Assembly (NCBI GenBank): GCA_029253325.1
Contig: JAQWZS010000053.1
Coordinates: 1 to 7,399 of the forward strand
Length of the DNA: 7,399 bases
DNA from: Bacteroidia bacterium
GTDB taxonomy: Bacteria; Bacteroidota; Bacteroidia; NS11-12g; UBA9320
Direction of reading: 5' to 3'
Part shown: positions 1-6,870 of the stretch, in pieces
Position numbering within the stretch: the stretch's first letter is position 1
How the letters are laid out: each line of letters starts with the position of its first letter
Made by a program: the position numbers and the translations under genes
The notes under the pieces: model-generated
The model's input: the letters and a program-made list of their open reading frames with translations, nothing else
The model's database searches: none
Told to the model about the DNA's origin: nothing

Positions 1-60
1 AATAAATCAGAGGATATGAAAGAATAATATTTGAGTTTTATAAGTGAGACTGGATTTCTA

Positions 61-1041
61 TTACTCCATCCCAAGTCTTGTTGCCTCATCAAGCAACTGG
101 GCTTTGTCAACAGGCACTACCCCAATCTTTTCACACACCAAGCCTCCCGCTAGGTTAGCGAGTCCTGCTATTGTGGGGTCAGGTAGCTCCAATGCTACAC
201 ATAGAGCAGCTACACTCAATACCGAGTCTCCAGCACCACTGACATCCAATATCTTACGTGGGTGAGCCGGAAGGTGATGGTGTTCTTGGTCGTTGATGAT
301 GAGGACACCTTCTTCAGAAAGTGTAGTCATCACATTTTTTGCGTTTAGGTCTTTTCTTAGCCGTTGAGCCAGTGATTGAATATCATGGTTCTCCTCCTCT
401 TTGAGTTGATAGGCCTCTACAATTTCTTTTCTGTTGGGCTTGAATAGGGTGCAGTTCTGATAATCAAAAAACTGGTCATGCTTGGGATCAACTACAATCG
501 GAACATTGGAATCGTTGCACAGTTGAGTGACACTTTTTATCAAATTAGGACTCAATACCCCTTTGTTGTAATCTTGAAAAATCAATACATCAGCCGTTTG
601 AACAAGTGAACTAATGGTAGTAAATAGTTGATTCTCAACATCGGTAGGAATGAGGTCCGTTTCTTCTTCATCGATGCGTAGGTAGTGATGGTTGTTGCCA
701 ATTACTCTTGTTTTTACCGTGGTACATCGTGACTCGTCTTCAACAATACCTTGAGTAGATAAGGCTTCTTTTTCTAGCAATGATTTGAGTTGTGTTCCGT
801 TTCTGTCTTTTCCAACAATACTGCACAAGATAGGGGTAGCACCCAAGGCCTTGATGTTCAATGCCACATTTGCAGCACCACCTAGTCTGCGTTCTTTCTT
901 TGCTAAATTAATAATAGGAACAGGAGCTTCGGGACTATTTCGGGTGCTTGTACCGTAGAAATAAGCATCAATCATGCTATCACCCACAATTAATGCGGTG
1001 GTTAAATTCCACTGATCAAATATGGATGCTAATTGGCTCAA
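61..1041 (-). CDS. rfaE1: PfkB-family sugar kinase, HldE/RfaE N-terminal-domain type (putative D-glycero-beta-D-manno-heptose-7-phosphate kinase)
   Basis: This is a ribokinase/PfkB-fold kinase of 326 residues. It most resembles the kinase half of HldE/RfaE, which makes heptose-1,7-bisphosphate for the LPS inner core in the cytoplasm. Visible motifs are GDSMIDAYFYG (20-30) followed by the SPEAPVP segment (36-42), as in HldE; GGAANVA (54-60), the first PfkB signature; DPK (185-187); KPNRKE (201-206); and DVSGAGDSV (266-274), the second PfkB signature with the catalytic-base Asp at 272. The protein ends after the kinase domain, so the adenylyltransferase half of bifunctional HldE is absent and would have to be encoded elsewhere. 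The start is TTG, and it overlaps the TGA stop of the upstream aminotransferase. The next in-frame Met is residue 22, inside the conserved GDSM motif, so it is too late. Translational coupling to the aminotransferase is likely. The family is secure; the exact substrate is inferred, and another phosphosugar is possible. Confidence 0.88.
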   Translation of the reverse strand: MSQLASIFDQWNLTTALIVGDSMIDAYFYGTSTRNSPEAPVPIINLAKKERRLGGAANVALNIKALGATPILCSIVGKDRNGTQLKSLLEKEALSTQGIVEDESRCTTVKTRVIGNNHHYLRIDEEETDLIPTDVENQLFTTISSLVQTADVLIFQDYNKGVLSPNLIKSVTQLCNDSNVPIVVDPKHDQFFDYQNCTLFKPNRKEIVEAYQLKEEENHDIQSLAQRLRKDLNAKNVMTTLSEEGVLIINDQEHHHLPAHPRKILDVSGAGDSVLSVAALCVALELPDPTIAGLANLAGGLVCEKIGVVPVDKAQLLDEATRLGME

Positions 1042-2219
1042 GTTAATGCAGCTTTGATTCGTCTCATGGCCTCTTTCAATTCTTCTTCGCTACTGGCATA
1101 ACTGATTCGTACATGCTCATCCATACCAAAGGCAACTCCAGGCACAAGACTTACCAGTGCGGTGTTGAGAATATAGTCACAGAAGTCCAGACTATCGTTG
1201 ATGGTTCTACCGCCAAATTCTTTGCCGTAGAGTGAACTCACTTTTGGAAATAAATAAAAAGCACCTTTGGGTGTGTCAGTTTCTATACCCGGAATTTCAC
1301 TTAGCAAATCAACAATCATATCTCTCCTTCCTCGGAATGTATCAACCATATGTTGAGTGGGTTTCATGTCTCCATTAATTGCCTCCACAGCAGCCCATTG
1401 AGCAATGCTGTTGGCACCAGATGTAAACTGACCTTGTAGTTTGTCACATGCAGCAATAATCTCCTTTGGTCCAACCATGTATCCAATTCTCCAACCTGTC
1501 ATGGCAAAGCCTTTTGAAACACCATTCACGATGATGAGTTGATCTTTGATTCCATCAAATTGAGAGATGCTGGTGTGCTCACCATCAAAATTGATGTGTT
1601 CATATATTTCGTCTGAGATAATAGTAACATGAGGATGTCTTTTTACCATATCAGCAATCTGTTTTAGTTGGTCGTAAGAGAGTGAACTACCTGCTGGATT
1701 ACTGGGGCTAGAAAACAAGATTACTCGTGTTTTTTCGTTTATAGAACGTTCCATTGCTTCTAAGTCTAGAGCGAACCCATCTTCAAATTTGGCGGGAACG
1801 AATACCGATTTTCCTCCTGCAAAGTTTACCATTTCCGAATAGCTGACCCAATAAGGTAGCGGAATGATGACTTCCTGACCGTGATCTACTAAACTTAGAA
1901 TGGCATTCATAATGCATTGTTTAGCACCGGTACTGACCATCACATTAGTTGGTCCGATTTCCATGTTGTAATCTCTTAGGAACTTAATGCAAATAGCCGA
2001 TTTCAATTCTGGAATTCCACCAACGGGAGTGTACTTTGTCTTGCCCGCATCAATGGCTTTTTTAGCAGCATCTTTGACATGTTGAGGGGTGTCAAAATCA
2101 GGTTCACCCAAACTCAAACTAATGACGTCTTTTCCTTCAGCTTTAAGCTCTCGGGCCTTTTTAGCCATTCCAATGGTCAGTGACTCTTTTATTCGATTTA
2201 GTCTTGCAGTAAAATTCAT
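1038..2219 (-). CDS. PLP-dependent aminotransferase, aspartate aminotransferase type (class I, fold type I)
   Basis: A cytoplasmic class I aminotransferase of 393 residues, close to the usual length for the bacterial Ib aspartate aminotransferases. These exchange the amino group between aspartate and 2-oxoglutarate. Motifs in order: SLGEPDF (36-42); TKYTPVGG (61-68), a substrate-gate segment; STGAKQ (96-101), PLP-phosphate region; PLPYWVSY (120-127), with the aromatic residue stacking on PLP; SPSNPAG (171-177) with Asn174; SDEIYE (202-207) with Asp203 and Tyr206; SKGFAMTGWRIGY (235-247) with the Schiff-base Lys236 and Arg244; and Arg371 in RISYAS, the expected carboxylate-binding arginine. 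All catalytic residues are present. The start is ATG, with no competing upstream ATG in the short AT-rich leader. It is the first gene of a unit with the downstream kinase, which begins inside its stop codon. Related Ib enzymes can also act on prephenate, tyrosine or other amino acids, so the aspartate assignment is by family similarity. Confidence 0.93.
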   Translation of the reverse strand: MNFTARLNRIKESLTIGMAKKARELKAEGKDVISLSLGEPDFDTPQHVKDAAKKAIDAGKTKYTPVGGIPELKSAICIKFLRDYNMEIGPTNVMVSTGAKQCIMNAILSLVDHGQEVIIPLPYWVSYSEMVNFAGGKSVFVPAKFEDGFALDLEAMERSINEKTRVILFSSPSNPAGSSLSYDQLKQIADMVKRHPHVTIISDEIYEHINFDGEHTSISQFDGIKDQLIIVNGVSKGFAMTGWRIGYMVGPKEIIAACDKLQGQFTSGANSIAQWAAVEAINGDMKPTQHMVDTFRGRRDMIVDLLSEIPGIETDTPKGAFYLFPKVSSLYGKEFGGRTINDSLDFCDYILNTALVSLVPGVAFGMDEHVRISYASSEEELKEAMRRIKAALT

Positions 2220-2255
2220 GATAAAACAAATACGAATTTATTACTTTTAAAGGGG

Positions 2256-2263
2256 CAAAGTAT
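2256..2263 (-). promoter_or_regulatory. possible -7 promoter element for the aminotransferase-kinase unit
   Basis: The 123-bp gap 2220-2342 is very AT-rich and must carry the promoter if the aminotransferase is not read from the DUF5916 gene. On the minus strand it contains ATACTTTG followed by CCCC, about 36 bp before the ATG. The TTTG core matches the Bacteroidota -7 box (TAnnTTTG), but the TA is one base out of place. I see no TTG/TTTG at the expected -33 spacing. The gap also has a 7-bp direct repeat ATCAGAT (2296-2302 and 2321-2327) and no GC-rich hairpin. This is a weak candidate only. Confidence 0.2.
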
Positions 2264-2342
2264 TTAGATGTTAATTTTTGTTAAAAAGTTTTTTTATCAG
2301 ATTTAAAATTAAACATTGAAATCAGATGTTTTTCGAGGTGTT

Positions 2343-4580
2343 TTATTGAAACCAATATTGAAACTTAAGTACAATGCCCCGATTTTTGGTAGAAAAATCA
2401 GTAGTAAGATAATTTTCACTATAAACAAGGTATAAATCACTCATGGGTTTAAATCTCCATTGAAGTCTACTGTTGATATTGAAATTCTCAATCTGAGTAT
2501 TGTATTGTAAAAAAGTAGTAAAAAACACACTTTTTGTGAATGCTAGTTCTGCTTGTGCACCAACTAGCATGAGGTTTTTATTCTCTTGGATGGTTGGCAT
2601 GTTAAAAATATTTTGATTCACATAAATCCCAAATATACCAATGGGTTGCCATCGGTAATTTAAAGCAGTATTAATACTGGTCCTTTTACCACCAAAGTAT
2701 TGCCCAAAAGTATAGGATGCCTCCAGTGAAAGAGGCTTTCTAGCGTTTGATTTATAGGATAACTTAGTATTTTGGTAGTTATAGTCACCTTTTAGAGATA
2801 TAGCATTGGTGTCCCCAGTAAAAGTCATATCGGTATCAAAATAAAGTTTTGTGAACCAGTGATTATAATCCAATCTAAACTTACTTGTATTATTTAATTT
2901 GAGTTTGCAGGTATGTCTTAGTTGATTATCGGTGAGGTTATATTCTCCGTCTGTATATCGGTCAAGGTAAGACTCAAATCTTTGAGAGATAAACCACGTT
3001 TTATTTTTAGGATAAAATGTGTAGGCAATCATTGGTTCAAGTCTCCAGTAAGTTTGTCTTCGAATGGTTTTTAATTCAGGGTCAAATCGTTCTGTGCGAG
3101 GTACAAATCCAAAGTCTGCTCGGTAGTTTTGACCCACGTATTCGTGGTTCCACATGATAAACCAATTAGGAGTGCTATATGCTAGCCAAGAAGCATGCGT
3201 GTTGCTATTGATAAGTTTGTCAGACTTAAATGATTGGTGGTAAAAAAATTTTCCGGCCCATTTTCTGTCTAATGTATTAAAATTGAAATCGGTTCCAATG
3301 ATACGATTATAATCGGTAGGGTTGATTCTAGATGACTTCAAACTATTTCTGTTTAGTCCAATGAAACCAATAGTACTGTTTTTCAAAACTCTTCGTTGTA
3401 ATGCGGCTACAGTATAGTTCTGCTGTGGAGTATTTCCAGATTGGTTGGTATGAATATTCATTAGACCAATTCGCCAGTCTTTGTTTAACTTACCACTGAG
3501 TCTTGCTCCTCCTAAAATGGGAATAATATTCCCGTTATTGAGTCCAATTTTTCTAGAGAAGAAAGGCCTTATCTGTCGAAATCCAAAGTCAGAAAAAAGA
3601 TCACTATTTTCAATGAAGAAGTTTCTTCTTTCTGGAAAATAAAGACTGAATCTACTCAAATTAGTGACTTGTCTGTCCACTTCAACTTGTGAAAAGTCAG
3701 GATTGATGGTTAAATCTAATTGTAAAGAGTTCGTGATTCCTATTCGAGCATCACCACCAAAACTTTGATTAAACTCAGGATTCTCAATCTTTGGCTGGTA
3801 TTTCTTTTGTGAACTTCCAGAAATATAGGGAATGATGGCTACACTCTTTTTTCTTTTGCGAATGGGTTTATCCCAAATCAATTCTCCACAAAATGGGAGT
3901 GATGCAATATTGAAATTACGAGGTACGGCAGCCCATGAAGATCCTTCATTAATCTTAAGATCATTTCTAGAAAAGTTTATCCTCCATTTTTTCATGCCTG
4001 GATTAAAGCGGAGAGAACTGAATGGAATGGCCATTTCTACAACCCATCGATCGTTATAAATTTTGACTTCAGAAAACCAAAGAATATCCCAAGCAGTGGT
4101 TACTCCATAATTACCACCTACCTGAATGAGTCCCTCTCGTTGAACTCCTTTAGGGTTAACAGCAAAACTGAACCCGTTAGTATGATCGTCATAGGGGTCA
4201 ATATAGACAGCAAATGCATCACTGACAGGGTAAGAAAAGTCTCTTTTTAGTGATTGTATGACAAAAGGTTGATTATTGGTGTCATAACAAATTGCAGCGA
4301 TGTAAAGGTATTTTTCGTCATACGTGGTCATTACATCAGTTTTGGACTTTGCATAGGAAGTGTCAACTGGAACACTTTGATAAAATTGATTGGCAACATC
4401 ACAATTTTGCCATATAGGTTCATTCAGTTCACCATCAATTGTGATTTTGGTATCAGTTTGGTATATGTTGAGTTTTGGTATCGGTTTTTGACCCATTAAT
4501 TGAATGGAAAAAAACATAAGACAAAATACCAGTGTACTAGGTGTAAATTTCAAACTCAACAATGTTCTGATGATTAACAA
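2343..4580 (-). CDS. exported CBM9-like / DUF5916 outer-membrane beta-barrel protein
   Basis: A protein of up to 745 residues of a family common in Bacteroidota. Residues 1-30 form a signal peptide: Arg5 and Lys11, then the hydrophobic run TLVFCLMFFSIQLMG, with likely cleavage near MG-QKP. Residues about 43-235 form a carbohydrate-binding-module-9-like beta-sandwich that opens with ITIDGELNEPIW (46-57). From about 245 to the end is the DUF5916 region, with its characteristic block NPDFSQVEVDRQ (293-304) through LYFPERRNFFIE (313-324). The rest is rich in alternating aromatic/polar strands and ends LKFQYWFQ, a terminal aromatic pattern typical of outer-membrane barrels. The function is unknown; sugar binding by the CBM9-like domain is not shown. 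The start is non-ATG: an in-frame TAA lies immediately upstream (4581-4583), and the first ATG is codon 22, inside the signal peptide. TTG codons at 4580, 4562, 4559 and 4553 are all possible starts. The gene begins 11 bp after the peptidase stop, so the two are probably cotranscribed. Confidence 0.88.
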   Translation of the reverse strand: MLIIRTLLSLKFTPSTLVFCLMFFSIQLMGQKPIPKLNIYQTDTKITIDGELNEPIWQNCDVANQFYQSVPVDTSYAKSKTDVMTTYDEKYLYIAAICYDTNNQPFVIQSLKRDFSYPVSDAFAVYIDPYDDHTNGFSFAVNPKGVQREGLIQVGGNYGVTTAWDILWFSEVKIYNDRWVVEMAIPFSSLRFNPGMKKWRINFSRNDLKINEGSSWAAVPRNFNIASLPFCGELIWDKPIRKRKKSVAIIPYISGSSQKKYQPKIENPEFNQSFGGDARIGITNSLQLDLTINPDFSQVEVDRQVTNLSRFSLYFPERRNFFIENSDLFSDFGFRQIRPFFSRKIGLNNGNIIPILGGARLSGKLNKDWRIGLMNIHTNQSGNTPQQNYTVAALQRRVLKNSTIGFIGLNRNSLKSSRINPTDYNRIIGTDFNFNTLDRKWAGKFFYHQSFKSDKLINSNTHASWLAYSTPNWFIMWNHEYVGQNYRADFGFVPRTERFDPELKTIRRQTYWRLEPMIAYTFYPKNKTWFISQRFESYLDRYTDGEYNLTDNQLRHTCKLKLNNTSKFRLDYNHWFTKLYFDTDMTFTGDTNAISLKGDYNYQNTKLSYKSNARKPLSLEASYTFGQYFGGKRTSINTALNYRWQPIGIFGIYVNQNIFNMPTIQENKNLMLVGAQAELAFTKSVFFTTFLQYNTQIENFNINSRLQWRFKPMSDLYLVYSENYLTTDFSTKNRGIVLKFQYWFQ

Positions 4581-4591
4581 TTAATGACCAA

Positions 4592-6658
4592 TTAGGATTT
4601 TGAATTTGTAGGATTGTTTTGAATTAAACCTGCTCTCTTTAATAGTGCGTCTATCGAAGCATCTTTTCCTCTAAATCTTTTGTATAACAGAGAAGGGTGC
4701 TCAGAACCCCCAGAACTGAGAACCTGATCTCTAAATTTATGTGCAATTTCAGGGTTGAATATTCCAAATTCTTTAAATGCTTCGAATGCATCTGCCTCAA
4801 GAACCTCGGCCCATTTATAACTATAGTAGCCGCTGCTATATCCACCCTGAAAAATATGAGAGAAGGATGTGCTTACGCAACAACCTTCAACACTTGGGTA
4901 TAGGTCAATATCCTTGAGTTGACCTTTTTCAATATCAATGAATTCTTTATTCAACACATCTTCATCATTCAATGCTAGATTATGCCATCCCATATCAATT
5001 TTGCCGAGTCCAATTTGTCTGATTGTTGCCAGTCCAGCTTGGAAATTAGATGAGTCTTTGATTTTTTGAATATACTCAGATGGAATTACTTCATTAGTTT
5101 GATGATGTTTCGCAAAGAGATTTAAACATTCACCTTCGTAGCACCAGTTTTCCAAAAGTTGACTGGGAAGTTCTACAAAATCCCAAAATACACTGGTGCC
5201 AGAAAGACTTGCATAATTTCCATTTGCGAAAATTCCATGGAGGGCATGACCAAACTCATGAAAGAGTGTGGTAACTTCCTGAAATGAGAGTAATGACGGC
5301 AGATCTTGCGTAGGTTTTGTGAAATTGCAAACAATACTTACATGGGGACGTATGTTTGTTTCATCCTCAATCTTTTGAGACCTAAAACTTGTCATCCATG
5401 CTCCTTGTCTTTTGCTAGGTCTTGGGAAAAAGTCTGCATAAAATATAGCCAGGTGTTCATTTTCAGGAGACAAAACTTCATATGTGATGACATCTTCATG
5501 GTAGACATCGATATCGTTTCTTTTTTGGAATGTTATTCCAAATAGCTTTTCAGCCGTTTTGAAAACACCCTCAATTACATTTTCTAATTGAAAATAAGGC
5601 CTTAATAACTCATCATCAATTGAAAATTTTTCTTTCTTTAATTTCTCAGAATAATAGGTTGAATCCCATTTTTGAATTTGTTCAATTTGGTCAAGCTTAT
5701 TAGCATATGCTGATAGTTCGTCAAACTCCTTTCTTGCATGCGATATAGCCTTGGACTGGATATCGTTTAGAAAGTCCATGACTTTTGATGGAGATTCAGC
5801 CATACGTTCTTCCAAAACATAATGAGCATGACTCTTGTATCCCAAGAGTTTTGCACGTTCAGCTCTTAGTTTTGCAATTTTTATAACAAAATCGGTGTTG
5901 TTATTTTCATTCTCCAGAAACCCTTTTGAATTGAATGCACGATACATTTGCTCCCTTAAAGATCTATTCTCAGAATAGGTCATAAATGGTATATAACTGG
6001 GATAGTCTAGCGTAAACATCCATTTATTCTCATGTCCTTCATTGTTGGCACTAATTGATGAAGCTTCAATAACACTTTTAGGTAGTCCAGTTAGGTCTTT
6101 TTCTTGATCTATAATCAGTTTGAATTCATTATTCTCTTTTAGGACATTCTCTCCGAATGTTAATGATAATTGAGCTTTTTGAGTATCAATCTCTCGAAGT
6201 CTTTTTTTATCATCATCACTCAGATTTGCACCATTTCTTACATAGCTCTTATAGGTTTTTGTAAGAAGTGTCTTTTGTTCTTTGGTAAATCCTTCAAAAC
6301 TAGAAGCATGCACAATTTTAATCCGATTAAATAACTCTTTATTCATCATGATATCATTACCATGTGCTGTTAGCAAGGGAGAAATTTCTTGAGCTATAGA
6401 CTGCATTTCATCATTGGTATTCGCAGAATTCAAATTAAAAAACGCTGATGTAACTTTATTGATGATTTCACCCGATTTCTCCATAGCTTCAATCGTATTT
6501 TCAAATGATGGTTTTTCAGGATTTGAAGTAATATGTTTAATTTCTAATTGGGCAATTTCAATCCCTTTTTTTAAAGCGGGGAGGTAATGCTCATTGGAAA
6601 TCTTTGAGAATGGAATGGACTCAAAAGGGGTTTGGTATGGTAATAGAAATGGATTCAT
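4592..6658 (-). CDS. dcp: M3-family zinc metallopeptidase, peptidyl-dipeptidase Dcp type
   Basis: A 688-residue M3A oligopeptidase that releases dipeptides from the C-termini of short peptides. No signal peptide is visible, so it is probably cytoplasmic. The N-terminus MNPFLLPYQTPF and the segment SAFFNLNSANTND (71-83) resemble Escherichia coli Dcp, which is about the same length. The zinc site is HEFGH (467-471; Glu468 catalytic), with the third ligand Glu496 in FVELPSQ, 25 residues later. The conserved substrate-side segments GGYSSGYYSYKW (605-616) and SGGSEHPS (649-656) follow. I chose the ATG at 6658. The open frame extends 17 codons further, to a TTG at 6709, but that extension (containing CNIQSKDDLISPHEK) has no counterpart in the family, and the ATG has an A-rich leader (ACGAAAAA). 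The DUF5916 gene follows after 11 bp, and clpB diverges on the other side. Oligopeptidase A (PrlC) is the close alternative; the N-terminus favours Dcp. Confidence 0.92.
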   Translation of the reverse strand: MNPFLLPYQTPFESIPFSKISNEHYLPALKKGIEIAQLEIKHITSNPEKPSFENTIEAMEKSGEIINKVTSAFFNLNSANTNDEMQSIAQEISPLLTAHGNDIMMNKELFNRIKIVHASSFEGFTKEQKTLLTKTYKSYVRNGANLSDDDKKRLREIDTQKAQLSLTFGENVLKENNEFKLIIDQEKDLTGLPKSVIEASSISANNEGHENKWMFTLDYPSYIPFMTYSENRSLREQMYRAFNSKGFLENENNNTDFVIKIAKLRAERAKLLGYKSHAHYVLEERMAESPSKVMDFLNDIQSKAISHARKEFDELSAYANKLDQIEQIQKWDSTYYSEKLKKEKFSIDDELLRPYFQLENVIEGVFKTAEKLFGITFQKRNDIDVYHEDVITYEVLSPENEHLAIFYADFFPRPSKRQGAWMTSFRSQKIEDETNIRPHVSIVCNFTKPTQDLPSLLSFQEVTTLFHEFGHALHGIFANGNYASLSGTSVFWDFVELPSQLLENWCYEGECLNLFAKHHQTNEVIPSEYIQKIKDSSNFQAGLATIRQIGLGKIDMGWHNLALNDEDVLNKEFIDIEKGQLKDIDLYPSVEGCCVSTSFSHIFQGGYSSGYYSYKWAEVLEADAFEAFKEFGIFNPEIAHKFRDQVLSSGGSEHPSLLYKRFRGKDASIDALLKRAGLIQNNPTNSKS

Positions 6659-6757
6659 TTTTTCGTGGGGCGAAATTAAATCATCCTTCGATTGGATGTT
6701 GCATTTCAATTAATACTTTCCGACAAATTTTCATTTACTTTAATGATATTATCTAAA

Positions 6758-6814
6758 CAAAATGACATAATGTCTTATAAATCAATGAATTGACTCTTTA
6801 ATTGTGTCATTTTG
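6758..6814. repeat. outward-facing 10-bp inverted repeat with two embedded palindromes in the divergent peptidase/clpB intergenic region
   Basis: CAAAATGACA (6758-6767) is repeated perfectly in inverted form as TGTCATTTTG (6805-6814), with 37 bp between. Each arm is also part of an imperfect palindrome with a 3-bp spacer: TGACA-TAA-TGTCT (6763-6775) and TGTCA-TTT-TGACC (6805-6817), each with one mismatch at the last base. Read outward on each strand, both arms give TGTCATTTTG, so a TTTG faces each flanking gene. This fits paired operators or shared -33 elements for divergent promoters. The sequence pattern is directly seen; its role as a regulator site, perhaps for stress control of clpB, is inference. 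Confidence 0.5.
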
Positions 6815-6843
6815 ACCCAAATCTATGATTGGTTCATGTTTTG
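6811..6843 (+). promoter_or_regulatory. candidate Bacteroidota-type promoter for clpB
   Basis: TTTG at 6811-6814 could be the -33 element and ATGTTTTG at 6836-6843 the -7 element (consensus TAnnTTTG; the TTTG core matches and the TA does not). The spacing is 21 bp, within the range used by the primary sigma factor of this phylum. The predicted start point, around 6848-6852, leaves a leader of roughly 20 nt before the clpB ATG. The -33 TTTG coincides with the right arm of the inverted repeat, so a protein bound there would affect initiation. On the opposite strand the mirrored TTTG (6761-6758) is not followed by a convincing -7 box. Confidence 0.35.
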
Positions 6844-6870
6844 ATAAACTATGGATGAAATACTAAAAAT

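Noticed and set aside
1..27. Open frame on the plus strand at the left edge, ending in TAA at 25-27 (reads NKSEDMKE), possibly the tail of a convergent gene.
   Set aside because: Eight codons are too few to identify or to distinguish from chance, so it is not reported as a gene. The sequence to the left would decide it.
44..265. 73-codon plus-strand open frame.
   Set aside because: It lies antisense to the end of the kinase gene, shows no recognisable domain, and is explained as a shadow of the real coding strand.
2220..2342. Searched for an intrinsic terminator between the DUF5916 and aminotransferase genes.
   Set aside because: There are T and A runs and a short direct repeat, but no stable GC-rich stem followed by a T tract. 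Nothing qualifies as a terminator.
3832..4499. Two plus-strand open frames (75 and 81 codons) opposite the DUF5916 gene.
   Set aside because: Both are antisense to a well-supported coding region with clear domain motifs, and neither has a family signature.
4651..5545. Small open frames of 64-79 codons on both strands inside the peptidase gene.
   Set aside because: They overlap the conserved zinc-site and C-terminal coding regions of the M3 peptidase in other frames and have no independent support.
6710..6870. Searched for a CIRCE (HrcA) operator upstream of clpB.
   Set aside because: Neither the TTAGCACTC nor the GAGTGCTAA half-site is present, so the inverted repeat found there is a different element.
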